From contig NZ_JABVEC010000015.1 of NCBI RefSeq assembly GCF_014323705.1, positions 1 through 64,000 on the forward strand: a stretch of 64,000 bases of DNA, in the 5' to 3' direction. The stretch comes from Actinomadura alba (lineage in GTDB: Bacteria; Actinomycetota; Actinomycetes; Streptosporangiales; Streptosporangiaceae). Below the pieces are notes generated by a model. That model searched no databases, was not told the origin of the DNA, and was given only the letters and a program-made list of their open reading frames with translations. A program made the translations under genes and the position numbers. Each line of letters begins with the position of its first letter. Within the stretch, counting starts at the first letter, position 1. This document shows, piece after piece, positions 35,418 to 45,800 of the stretch.

Positions 35418-35473
35418 CGGCCGCGGCCCCGCACCCGACGCCGTCACGTCCGGCCGGGGCAGGGCCGCGGCCG
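35418..35473. terminator. Inverted repeat between convergent siderophore genes
   Basis: CGGCCGCGGCCC (35418-35429) and its exact complement GGGCCGCGGCCG (35462-35473), with 32 bases between them. It could terminate the monooxygenase mRNA and, from the other side, the uptake operon. No U tract, as is common in actinomycetes. Confidence 0.5.
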
Positions 35474-35510
35474 ATTCGAAGCGCGGCCGGTTCGGAGCGC
35501 GGCGCTCAGG

Positions 35511-36365
35511 TCACCGCGCGGCCCCGGCCGACCGCTCGGAGTGGTGGCGCCCCATCGGGATGACCAGGGGGGTGCCGCTGACCGGGTCGGTGACGACCTG
35601 GCAGCGCAGGTCGAAGACCTCCTCGACCAACTCCGCGTCGATCACCTCGGCGGGGTCGCCGGCCGCCACGACACGGCCCTCCTTCATCGCGATGACGTGG
35701 TCGGCGTAGCGGCACGCCTGGTTCAGGTCGTGCAGGACCATCACGATCGTGCGGTTCTCCCGCCGGTTCAGGTCGACGACGAGGTCGAGGACGTCGATCT
35801 GGTGGGCCAGGTCGAGGAACGTCGTCGGCTCGTCGAGGAGCAGCACCGGCGTGCCCTGGGCGACGGCCATCGCGATCCAGGCCCGCTGGCGCTGTCCGCC
35901 GGAGAGCTCGTCGACCGGACGGCGCGCCTGGTCGAGCATCGCGGTCGCCTTCAGTGCCTCGGTCACCGCCTGCTCGTCGGCCGACGACCACTGGCGCCAC
36001 CACGACTGGTGCGGTGCCCGTCCCTGGCCGACCAGGTCGATGACGGTGAGCCCTTTTGGGGCGATCGGCGCCTGCGGCAGGATCCCCAGTTGCTGCGCCA
36101 CCCGCCGGGTCGGCATGGAGTGGATCGAACGGCCGTCCAGGTGCACCGTGCCCGTACGGGGGGTGAGCAGCCGGGCCAGTGCCCGCAGGAGGGTGGATTT
36201 GCCGCACGCGTTCGCGCCCACGATGACGCTGATCCGGCCGGGCGGGACCGTCAGGTCGAGGCCGTCGACGACCACCCGGTCGCCGTAGGCCAGGCGCAGC
36301 CCGCCGGCCCGCAACTCGGGGGCTTCCCGCGGGGGTGCCGTGCCGTTCGGCGACTCCGATGTCAC
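35511..36365 (-). CDS. Ferric-siderophore ABC transporter ATPase (FepC/FhuC-like)
   Basis: 284-residue ATPase. Walker A is GANACGKST, signature LSGGQRQRAWIAMA, Walker B LLLDEPTTFLDLAHQ (the F-L-D-x-x-H-Q is typical of iron-siderophore importers), and H-loop LHDLNQACRYAD. Energises uptake through the two FecCD permeases directly upstream in the operon (2-base gap). The N terminus of about 20 residues is unstructured and Pro-rich. Confidence 0.92.
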   Translation of the reverse strand: MTSESPNGTAPPREAPELRAGGLRLAYGDRVVVDGLDLTVPPGRISVIVGANACGKSTLLRALARLLTPRTGTVHLDGRSIHSMPTRRVAQQLGILPQAPIAPKGLTVIDLVGQGRAPHQSWWRQWSSADEQAVTEALKATAMLDQARRPVDELSGGQRQRAWIAMAVAQGTPVLLLDEPTTFLDLAHQIDVLDLVVDLNRRENRTIVMVLHDLNQACRYADHVIAMKEGRVVAAGDPAEVIDAELVEEVFDLRCQVVTDPVSGTPLVIPMGRHHSERSAGAAR

Positions 36366-36367
36366 TT

Positions 36368-37447
36368 TCAGCCTCCTGAACCGGTGCGGTTGGCCCTGGC
36401 GAGCAGCCAGAGCAGGAACGGTGCGCCGAGCACGCCGGTGACGACACCGACCGGCAGCTCCATGTCGGTGATGAGCCGCCGCCCGATCAGGTCGCCGACC
36501 AGCACGATCAGGGCGCCCGTGAGGGCCGAGGCGGTCAGCGGAGGCCAGGCCGTACGGGCCAGGCGCAAGGCGATCTGCGGGGCGACGAGGGCAACGAAGG
36601 CGATCGGGCCGGCGGCCGCGGTGCCGAACGCGACCAGCCCGACGCCGGTGAGCAGCAGGGCCAGCCGGGCCCGCTGCACCGGTATGCCGAGCCCGACGGC
36701 TACCTCGTCGCCGAGTTGCAGCGTGCGCGTCCAGCGGCTCAGCAGGAGGGCGGCCGGCAACAGCACGGCCATGGTCAGCGCGAGCGGCCGCACATGACCC
36801 CAGTTCCGGTTGCCCAGGTCGCCGAAGAGCCAGCCCAGCGCCTCTTGCGCCTCGTACAGTCTCGCCCGCGCGATGAGGTACTCGGTCGTGCTGGTGAACA
36901 GCCAGGACACCCCGATGCCGACCAGGATGATGCGGTAGCCGGTGGTGCCGCGCTTCCAGGCCAGTACGTAGATCAGCAGCGCGGTGATGAGCGCGCCCGA
37001 CAGCCCGAGCGTCTGGGTACCGAGTCCGGTGCCGAAGCCGAGGACGAGTCCCGCGACGACGGCCGTGCCCGCCCCCGCCGTGATCCCGATCATGTCGGGA
37101 CTGGCCAGCGGGTTGCGGGTCATCGTCTGGAACAGCGCGCCCGAGACGCCGAAGGCGGCGCCGACCAGCAGCCCGGTCAGCGCCCTCGGCAGGCGCAGCT
37201 CCTGGACGATGAGCAGCGTGCCCCCGTCGCCCGATCCCCAGAGGGCCGGCACGACGTCCGAGAGCGCGAGCGGATAGTCGCCCGTGGCGATCCCGAAGCA
37301 GAAGACGGCGAACGTGGCGGCGGCCAGCAGCAGGCAGACGACCAGCAGCCGGGGCCGCACCAGACCCGAGACCGGCGGGCGGGCGATGCGGACGGCTGTG
37401 CGGCCGGCCGTCCGGCTCAGCTCGACGCCGGGGATCAGGCCGGTCAT
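36368..37447 (-). CDS. FecCD-family ferric-siderophore permease 2
   Basis: 359 residues with about ten membrane helices and FecCD hallmarks (MTRNPLASPDMIGITAGAG, LVAPQIALRLAR, EVAVGLGIPVQRAR). Start ATG 37447 overlaps the stop of the other permease (ATGA), giving the usual heterodimer of permeases. The Gly-rich coupling loop for the ATPase is present before the last helices. Confidence 0.92.
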   Translation of the reverse strand: MTGLIPGVELSRTAGRTAVRIARPPVSGLVRPRLLVVCLLLAAATFAVFCFGIATGDYPLALSDVVPALWGSGDGGTLLIVQELRLPRALTGLLVGAAFGVSGALFQTMTRNPLASPDMIGITAGAGTAVVAGLVLGFGTGLGTQTLGLSGALITALLIYVLAWKRGTTGYRIILVGIGVSWLFTSTTEYLIARARLYEAQEALGWLFGDLGNRNWGHVRPLALTMAVLLPAALLLSRWTRTLQLGDEVAVGLGIPVQRARLALLLTGVGLVAFGTAAAGPIAFVALVAPQIALRLARTAWPPLTASALTGALIVLVGDLIGRRLITDMELPVGVVTGVLGAPFLLWLLARANRTGSGG

Positions 37448-38514
37448 GTGGTGAGCTCCGCGAGCCGGCGCCGGCGGACCAGCGCGATGAAGAAGGGCGC
37501 GCCGACGAACGCGACGACGATGCCGACCTGAACCTCCTGGGGCCGGGCGATGACGCGCCCGGCGATGTCGGCCATGAGCAGCAGGCACGGGGCGAGCAGC
37601 ATGGAGAAGGGCAGCAGCCACCGCTGGTCCGGCCCGGTGATGATCCGGGCCGCGTGCGGGACCACCAGACCGACGAAGACGATCGGTCCCACGACCGCCA
37701 CGGCCCCGCCGGTGAGCAACGTCACCGCCAGGAGTCCCTGGAGACGGACCAGCCCGGGCCGCCGGCCGAGCGAGGCGGCGACGTCGTCGCCGAGGGACAG
37801 ATTGTTCAGCGCGGGGCCGGCGGCGAGAGCGAGGAGCGCTCCAACGGCCAGGAACGGCAGAACCCGCAGGATGGTCGGCATGTCCTGGCCGGCGAGCGAG
37901 CCGGCGGACCAGAAGCGGTAGCGGTTGAGCGCCTCCGGCGAGATCAGGGCCAGAGCGCCGGTGAGCGAGCTCATCATGAAGGTGACGGCGACACCGGCCA
38001 GCGCGAGCTTGACCGGGGTCGTGCCGCCCCGGCCGAGACCGCCGAGGACGTACACCACGACGCTCGCGACGAGCGCCCCCGTGAACGCAAACCAGATCGT
38101 GGCGTACAGCGAGGCGATCCCGAGCACCCCGATCGCCACGACGATGCCCAGGGCCGAACCCGCGCTCACGCCCATCAGGCCAGGATCCGCGAGCGGATTG
38201 CGGGTCAGCGCCTGCATCACCGCGCCCGCCAGGCCGAGCGCGGCGCCGGCGGCCAGCCCCAGTGCGGTCCGGGGCACGCGGACGCCCCAGACGATCGCGT
38301 CGGCCTGCGTGTCGCGCGAGTGCAGGAGCGTTCCGACGACTTCACCGAGAGGGATCTGGCGGCTGCCCACCGCGATCGATATCAGGCACAGAAGCACGAG
38401 CGCCCCGAGCGTCAGCACCAGCAGGATGGGGCGTCTCAATGCGTGCGTTCGGGTGGGCGCCGCCTCGGGGCGCTGGGTGAGCCCGCCGGCCGGCGGCTCC
38501 ATGTCGAGCATCAC
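37444..38514 (-). CDS. FecCD-family ferric-siderophore permease 1
   Basis: 356 residues with about ten membrane helices and hallmarks LTRNPLADPGLMGVSAG and VPHAARIITGPDQRWLLP. First gene of the three-gene uptake operon, 16 bases behind iron box 3. A start at ATG 38511 or ATG 38502 is equally possible. Confidence 0.92.
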   Translation of the reverse strand: MMLDMEPPAGGLTQRPEAAPTRTHALRRPILLVLTLGALVLLCLISIAVGSRQIPLGEVVGTLLHSRDTQADAIVWGVRVPRTALGLAAGAALGLAGAVMQALTRNPLADPGLMGVSAGSALGIVVAIGVLGIASLYATIWFAFTGALVASVVVYVLGGLGRGGTTPVKLALAGVAVTFMMSSLTGALALISPEALNRYRFWSAGSLAGQDMPTILRVLPFLAVGALLALAAGPALNNLSLGDDVAASLGRRPGLVRLQGLLAVTLLTGGAVAVVGPIVFVGLVVPHAARIITGPDQRWLLPFSMLLAPCLLLMADIAGRVIARPQEVQVGIVVAFVGAPFFIALVRRRRLAELTT

Positions 38515-38530
38515 GCCCCCAACTTGATCT

Positions 38531-38549
38531 TTAGGTTAGGCATACCTTA
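38531..38549. promoter_or_regulatory. Iron box 3
   Basis: TTAGGTTAGGCATACCTTA, nearly the full 19-bp consensus, just upstream of the permease operon (minus strand). Confidence 0.85.
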
Positions 38550-38609
38550 CTCATAGGTCCGCGCCCCCTGCCAGCCTTGGGTCGACCGGCGGATGGCGTG
38601 GTCTTGTAA

Positions 38610-38628
38610 TTAGGCAAGCCTTACCTTA
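38610..38628. promoter_or_regulatory. Iron box 4
   Basis: TTAGGCAAGCCTTACCTTA, 62 bases upstream of the binding-lipoprotein start on the plus strand. With box 3 it gives the divergent uptake genes one iron repressor site each. Confidence 0.85.
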
Positions 38629-38690
38629 GTGTCGCGATCGCCGGGTGGTGGCGACGGATGCCCTCGGTCCGCACCTCCGAAGGGAAGCCG

Positions 38691-39725
38691 ATGTCCACTG
38701 CTGCACCGCTCTCCGAGCGCGTCCGGCCGCCGATCCTGGTCCTGACGTTGGTGTTGGCGCTGTCGCTGGTGCTCGCCGCCTGCGGGAGCGGGGACGACGA
38801 CGCGGCCCCGCGGGCCGAGCCGGCCAAGGGTCAGGGCGCCTTCCCGGTGCGCATCGACCACAAGTACGGCACGACCGAGATCAGCGCGCAGGCGAAGCGC
38901 GTCGTGACGCTCGGCCTCAGTGACCAGGACGCGGTGCTCGCGCTCGGGATCAAGCCGGTCGGTGCAGTCGACTGGTTCAAGGAGCGTCCCTACGGCAAGT
39001 GGGCGTGGACCCAGGGGCTCTGGGGAGCCTCGCCGCCGACCATCGTCGGGGAGCGTGACAACTTCAACATCGAGAAGATCGCCGTCCTCGAGCCCGACCT
39101 CATCATCGCGCTCTACTCGGGGATGAAGAAGGAGCAGTACGACGCGCTCAGCAGGATCGCGCCGACGGTCGGGCAGCCACTGAAGTACGACGACTACGCG
39201 GCTCCGTGGCAGGAGATGACCCGGATGACCGGCCGCGCACTCGGCATGGAGGCCCGCGCGAACGAGCTGATCACCAAGATCGACCAGCGCTTCGCGCAGG
39301 TGCGCGAGGAGTACCCGGAGTTCGCCGGGAAGACGACTGCCGTCGTCGATCCCTACGAGGCCGGAAAGTACGCGGTCTTCGCCCCCAGCGACCCCAAGGT
39401 GGTGTTCATGACGTCCCTGGGCTTCAGCGTGCCCGAGAAGGTCACCAAGGCGGTCGGCAAGGAGTACGCGGCCGAGATCGGCTCCGAGCGGCTGGACCTC
39501 GTGGACGTGGACCGGCTCGTGTTCCTCACCGGCGATCCGACGGCGCGGAAGCGGGTCGAGGCCGACGAGGTCTTCGGCACCCTCGAGGTCGCCAAGGAGA
39601 AGCGGGCCCTGTTCGCGCCGTACGAGGACCCGCCCGTCGGTGCCGCGCTGTCGTTCAACACCGTCCTCAGCGTGCCCTACGCCATCGATCAGATCATTCC
39701 GCTCCTCACCGCCCCGGCGAGCTGA
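38691..39725 (+). CDS. Iron-siderophore binding lipoprotein 1
   Basis: 344 residues from ATG 38691, which follows AGGGAAG. The lipobox LAAC gives a lipidated Cys near residue 30 after a hydrophobic signal. The mature part is a class III periplasmic-binding fold (HKYGTTEI, RVVTLGLSDQDAVLALGI, EPDLIIALYSG). Delivers the ferric siderophore to the FecCD/FepC transporter divergently encoded next door. Close paralogue of the lipoprotein at 58123 (HKYG and GLxDQD motifs shared). Confidence 0.92.
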   Translation: MSTAAPLSERVRPPILVLTLVLALSLVLAACGSGDDDAAPRAEPAKGQGAFPVRIDHKYGTTEISAQAKRVVTLGLSDQDAVLALGIKPVGAVDWFKERPYGKWAWTQGLWGASPPTIVGERDNFNIEKIAVLEPDLIIALYSGMKKEQYDALSRIAPTVGQPLKYDDYAAPWQEMTRMTGRALGMEARANELITKIDQRFAQVREEYPEFAGKTTAVVDPYEAGKYAVFAPSDPKVVFMTSLGFSVPEKVTKAVGKEYAAEIGSERLDLVDVDRLVFLTGDPTARKRVEADEVFGTLEVAKEKRALFAPYEDPPVGAALSFNTVLSVPYAIDQIIPLLTAPAS

Positions 39726-39733
39726 CTCCACGG

Positions 39734-39766
39734 GGTCCCGGCGGCGGCGACCCCACCGCCGGGACC
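39734..39766 (+). terminator. Strong hairpin between lipoprotein and NRPS
   Basis: An 11-bp perfect stem GGTCCCGGCGG/CCGCCGGGACC with an 11-base loop, 8 bases after the lipoprotein stop. It should terminate or attenuate read-through into the NRPS gene, which has no iron box of its own in the 90 bases that follow. Confidence 0.6.
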
Positions 39767-39856
39767 GCGATGAACGGTGAAATGTCCCTGGGTCGTGGAT
39801 GAACCATGCCCACAGGCGAAGTGTGCTCGATCGGCACTGTGTCGGAAAGGCGAAGC

Positions 39857-42800
39857 GTGTCCGTTGACGAAGAGATGACCGGCGGGCGACGGGCGCTCAC
39901 CGGCGAGGAACTCCACCGGATCCTCGTCGACTGGAACGACACCGAGTGCCGCGTGCCCCCGGCGACCCTGCCGGAGCTGTTCGAAACCCAGGTGCAACGG
40001 AACCCGGACGCGGTGGCGCTGGTGTTCGAGGACACCGAGCTGTCGTACGCGGAACTGAACGCGCGGGCGAACCGGCTGGCCCACGAGCTGATCGGCCGGG
40101 GCGTCGGACCGGAGCGCGTGGTCGCGCTGGCGCTGCCGCGGTCGGTGCAGATGACCGTCGCGGAGCTGGCCGTGCTCAAGGCCGGTGGCGCCTACCTGCC
40201 GATCGACCACGACCACCCGGCGGAACGCATCGCCTTCATGCTGGCCGACGCCGGCCCGGCCTGCCTGGTCACCACCGCCGCGCTGACGGGGCGCGTGCCG
40301 GACACCGCGACGCCGTGCCTCGTCCTCGACGACCCGCGGACCGCCGCCGAGGTGGCCGCCCGCCCCGGCGCGGACCCGGCCGACGCCGATCGCCTCGGCC
40401 CTCTGAGCGTGCTCAACGCCGCCTACGTCATCTACACGTCCGGCTCCACCGGGCGGCCCAAAGGCGTCGTGCTCTCGTACACCGGCGTGGCGAAGCTGGT
40501 CGCGACCCAGACCGAGCGGTTCGGCGTCGGCCCGGACAGCCGGATCCTGCAGTTCGCCTCGCCCGGCTTCGACGTCGCCTTCTGGGACCTGTGCCTCGGG
40601 CTGCTGTCCGGCGGGCGCCTTGTGGTCGTCCCGTCCGAGCGGCGGGTGCCCGGCACGCCCCTGGCCGACTACGCCCGTGAGCACGGCGTCACCTTCATGA
40701 TCCTGCCTCCGGCGCTGCTGGCGGCGATGCCCGAGGACTGCGCGCTGCCCGAGCACGCCACGCTGCTCGCCGGCACCGAGCGGGTGTCGCCGGAACTCGT
40801 CGCCCGCTGGGGGCGCGGCCGGCGGATGTTCAACGCGTACGGGCCGACCGAGGCGACGGTGAACTCCACGCTCGGCGAGTGCGACCCCGACACGCGGACC
40901 GGCCCGTCGGTGCCCATCGGGCGGCCCGATCCGGGCACCCGCGTCTACGTGCTCGACGCCGCCCTGCGACCGGTGCCCGCCGGCACGGAGGGCGAGCTGT
41001 ACCTCGGCGGGCTCGGCCTGGCACGCGGCTATCTCGGCCGGCCGGGGCTGACCGCCGAGCGGTTCGTGGCCGATCCGTTCGGCACGCCTGGAGAGCGGCT
41101 GTACCGTACGGGCGATCTCGTGCGGTGGCGGGCGGACGGGCGGCTGGAGTTCATCGGCCGGTCCGACGACCAGGTCAAGATCCGGGGCTATCGCATCGAG
41201 CCGGGCGAGATCGAGTCGATCCTGGAGGCGCACTCCTCGGTCGCTCAGGCGGCGGTGCTGGCACGCGAGGACCGGCCGGGTGAGAAGCGCCTCACCGCCT
41301 ACATCGTGCCGGCGGCGGGCCGGCGATCCGGCCCGGACCGGGACGAGCGGCGAGAGCGGGAACAGGTCGGCGCCTGGAAGGGCCTGCACGAGCTGCTCTA
41401 CACGGCGGCGCGGTCGGAGGGCCTCGCCGAGAACTTCACCGGCTGGAACAGCACCTACGACGGCATGCCGATCCCGCTGGAGGAGATGCGGGCCTGGCGC
41501 GACGCCGCCGTCGAGCGGATCGCGGCGCTGCGGCCGCGCCGGGTGCTCGAGATCGGCGTGGGCAGCGGCCTGATCCTGTCGCGCGTCGCCCCCGGCTGCG
41601 ACGCCTACTGGGGCACCGACGTGTCCGAGGAGGCGATCGAGACGCTGCGGCGGCAGGTGGCCGAGGTACCCGAGCTCACCGGGCGCGTCGAGCTGCGAGC
41701 GCAGCCCGCGCACGTCTTCGACGGCCTGCCGGACGGGTTCTTCGACACGGTGGTCGTCAACTCCGTGGCGCAGTACCTCCCGAGTGCCGGCTACCTCGCC
41801 GACGTGCTTCGCGAGGCGGTGCGGCTGCTCGTCCCGGGCGGGTCGGTCTTCGTCGGCGACGTTCGCAACCTGCGGCTGTTGCGGTGCCTGCGCAGCGCGG
41901 TCGAGCTGCGCCGGCGCGATGCCGAAGCGACCGAGGGCGCCGACCCCGCCGTACGCTCGGCGGTCGACCAGGCGGTGAGCCGGGAGGGCGAACTCCTGCT
42001 CGACCCGGACTTCTTCCCGGCCCTGCGGCGCGCCGTGGCCGACATCGACGGTCTCGACCTGCGCGTCAAGCGCGGTCGCCACCACAACGAGTTGACCCGC
42101 TACCGCTACGACGTCGTCCTGCGCAAGCGCCCCGGCACGGCCGGCCGGCGGCGCGGGCCGCATCTGGCGATGCCGGAGCACGTGCTGCGCTGGGCACAGG
42201 GGATCGGCGGGCTGACCGAGCTGGCCGCGTGGCTGACCGAGCGGCGCCCGGGCCGGCTGCGGTTGACCGAGGTGCCGAACGCGCGGCTGACGGAGGACCT
42301 CGAAGCGCTGCGTGCGCTGATCCCCGACGACCATGCCCACGGCTCGTCCGGCGGAGTCTCCTGGACCGCCGTCGATCCGGAGGACCTGTACGACCTCGGT
42401 GCCGAACTCGGCTACCAGGTGGCCGTGACCTGGTCGGGCCGATCGGCCGACGGCCGCCTCGACGCGGTCTTCACCGACGGCGTCTTCACCGACAGTGGGA
42501 TGCGGGCCGGCGACGACGGCGCGGCCGAGCACAACGCGGGTGGCCGCGAATACGTGCGTGATGACGACGCGGGGTACGGCGACCCGCACGGCGGGGGATA
42601 CGACGAGGCGTACGGCCTGGGATACGACGAGGTGTACCGGCCCGGCCGCGCGTCGTCGGCGAAGACGCACCTGTCGTCGCTGGCCAACGTGCCCGCCGGG
42701 TTCCGCGACGTGGGCACGCTGATGAAGACCCTGCGGTCGTACGCGCTGGACCGGCTGCCGGAGTACATGGTGCCCTCGGCGTTCGTCCCGCTCGACCGGC

Positions 42801-45800
42801 TGCCGGTGACGACGAGCGGCAAGCTCGACCGCAGGGCGCTGCCCGCGCCCGACCTGTCCGCGCTCACCACGGGGACGCGTCCGCGCGACGCCCGCGAGGA
42901 ACTCCTGTGCACGTTGTACGCCGAGGTCCTCGGCCTGCCGCGGGTCGGGGTCGACGACGACTTCTTCGCGCTGGGCGGCGACAGCATCGTCGCGATCCGG
43001 CTGCTGATCGGCGCGCGCAACGCCGGGTTGTCGCTCACCCCCGGGGACGTCTTCCGGCACCGCACCGTCGCCGCACTCGCCGCGGCGATCGGTGACCGTC
43101 CCGTTCACGGCGATGCCGTCGACGAACGGCGCGACGCCCGTGGTGCGGGCGGTGGCGGCGGCGACGCCGTGCGCGGTGTGGACGGGGCCGAGGGCGCGGA
43201 CCCGCCGGACCCCGGAGGCGAGCTGCCATTGTCGCCGCTCCAGGAGGGCTTCTTCTACCACGCGGTGGCCGACGAGTCGGGCGCCGAGGTCTACGTCGTA
43301 CAGCAGACGGCCGAGCTGCGCGGGCCGGTCGACGCGCCGGCCCTGCGCCGGGCCGCGCAGGCCCTGCTCGCCCGGCACGACGCACTGCGATCCGGTTTCC
43401 GCCGGCATCCGGACGGGCGCGTCGTGCAGTTCACCGCCGACGCGGTCGCCCTCCCGTGGCGGGAGGCCGACCTGTCCGGCGGCGACGAGCCGACAAGGGC
43501 GCAGCGCTTCGAGGCACTCACCGCCGAGGAGCGGGCCCGCCCCTTCGACCTGGGCCGGCCTCCGCTGCTGCGCTGCGTCCTGGTCCGGCATGCTCCGGAC
43601 CGGCACGTCCTGATACTGGTGTTCCACCACATCGTGGCCGACGGCTGGTCGGTGCCGATCATGCTCAGGGAACTGCTCGCGCTCTACGCCCCGGACGGGG
43701 AGACGCCGCGGTTGCCGCCGGTCACCCCCTACCGGGAGTACCTCGGCCGGCTGGCGTCTCGCGACCGGGACGCCGCGCGGGAGGCATGGCGGGCCGCGCT
43801 CGCCGGGCTCGACGGGCCGACCCGGTTGGTGTCGGCCGGTCCAGAGCGCGGTGCGCGCACCGCCCGCCCCGAGCGGATCCGGATCGACCTGCCCGAGGAG
43901 CTCACCGCCGGGCTGGTCGCCCGCGCCCGCGAGCGCGGGCTGACGCTGAACACCCTCGTGCAGGGGGCGTGGGGGCTTCTGCTGGGCCGGCTCACCGGCC
44001 ACGGCGACGTGGTGTTCGGCACCACGGTCTCGGGCCGCGACGCCGACGTGGACGGCATCGAGGCGATGGTCGGCCTGTTCATCAACACGCTGCCGGTGCG
44101 GATGAGGTGGCGGCCGGGCGGGTCGCTCGGCGCCACCCTCGAGCGGCTGCAGGCCGAGCAGGTCGAGCTGCTCGACCACCAGCACCTCGGGCTGGCGGAG
44201 ATCCAGCGGCTCACCGGCCAAGTCGACCTCTTCGACACCCTCGTCGTCTTCGAGAACTACGCGAGCGCCGGCGACCTTCGGGACCGCACCGGCACCCTGG
44301 AGATCACCGGCCAGGAGTTCACCAGCAGCGGCCACTACCCCCTCGCGCTGATCGTGCTGCCCGGGCGGCGGCTCGGGCTGCGGTTCGAGCACGACGCCGG
44401 ACGGCTCGGCCGCGCCGCCGTGGAGCGGATCGCCGAGCGCCTGACCCGGATCCTGGCCGCGGTGGCCGCCGATCCGGACCGGCCGGTCGCGAGCGTCGAC
44501 CTCCTGTCGGCGGACGAGAGCCGGCTGGAGTCGGCCGTCCTCACCGGAGCGGAACGGCGCGTTCCGCACGCCACATTGGCCGACGCCTTCGAGAGCCGGG
44601 CCGCCCGGTGCCCGAACGCGACGGCGCTCGTGTCCGGTGGCGAGCGGGTGACCTATGCCGAGCTGGACCGGCGGGCGGAGACGCTCGCCGAGCGCCTGCG
44701 AGCGAGCGGCGCGGGCCCCGAGGCCGTCGTGGCGGTCGCCGTGCCGCGCTCGGCCGAGCTGATCGTCGCGCTCCTCGGCGTGCTGAAGGCGGGTGCCGCC
44801 TATCTGCCCATCGACGTTGACCATCCCGCCGACCGGGTGGCGTTCATGCTCTCCGACTCGGCGGCGAGCATCGCCGTGACCACGGCGGACACCGCCGCGC
44901 GGCTCCCTGAGGGCGGCCCGGCGCGGCTCCTGCTGGACGCCGGGGCCGACGCGGCCACGGCCGGGGAGCCGGTCTCCGGACAACCCGCCCCCCGGCATGG
45001 GGGCCGGGCCCTGCCGAACCATCCCGCCTATCTCATCTACACGTCCGGCTCGACCGGCCGGCCCAAGGGCGTGCTGGTCGCCCACCGGGCCATCATGAGC
45101 CAGCTCACCTGGATGCGGGCCACCTTCCCGCTCGACGCCGACGACCGCGTGCTGCACCAGATGTCCGCCGGCTTCGACCCCTCGATACTGGAGATCTTCT
45201 GGCCGCTCATCGAGGGGGCCGCCGTCGTGCCGGCCCGCCCCGACGGGCACCGCGACCCCGCGTACCTCGCCCGGCTCGTCCGGGACGAGCGGGTCACCAC
45301 GATGACCCTTGTGTCGTCCATGCTCGCCCCGTTCCAGCGGGCCGCCGCCCGCGAAGACGCGGGCGAGGCGGGTGACGAGGTGGACGGCCTGCCCGACCTG
45401 CGGCGGGTCTTCACCGGCGGAGACGCCCTGACCGGTGAGGTCGCGGACCGGTGGCGCGATCTGACCGGCGTGCCGCTCTACAACGTCTACGGGCCGACCG
45501 AGACGGCGGTGCAGGTCACGTACTGGCAGCACGACCAGGGCGGCCGGACGGCCGTGCCCATCGGGCGGCCGGTGTGGAACACCCGGCTGCGGGTCCTCGA
45601 CGACTGCCTGCGGCCCGTGCCCGCCGGAGCGCCCGGCGAGCTGTACATCGCCGGTGCCCAGCTGGCGCGCGGCTACCACGCCCGGCCAGGTGCCACGGCG
45701 GAGAGGTTCGTCGCCGACCCGTTCGGCGGCCCCGGCGAGCGGATGTACCGCACCGGGGACCTGGTGCGGTGGCGCGCCGGCACGGAGCCGAACGGCAGGG

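Noticed and set aside
35490..35540. Short direct repeats (TTCGAAGCGCGGCCGG / TTCGGAGCGCGGC) after the monooxygenase
   Set aside because: Only two short imperfect units in GC-rich intergenic DNA; no array or CRISPR-like spacing.
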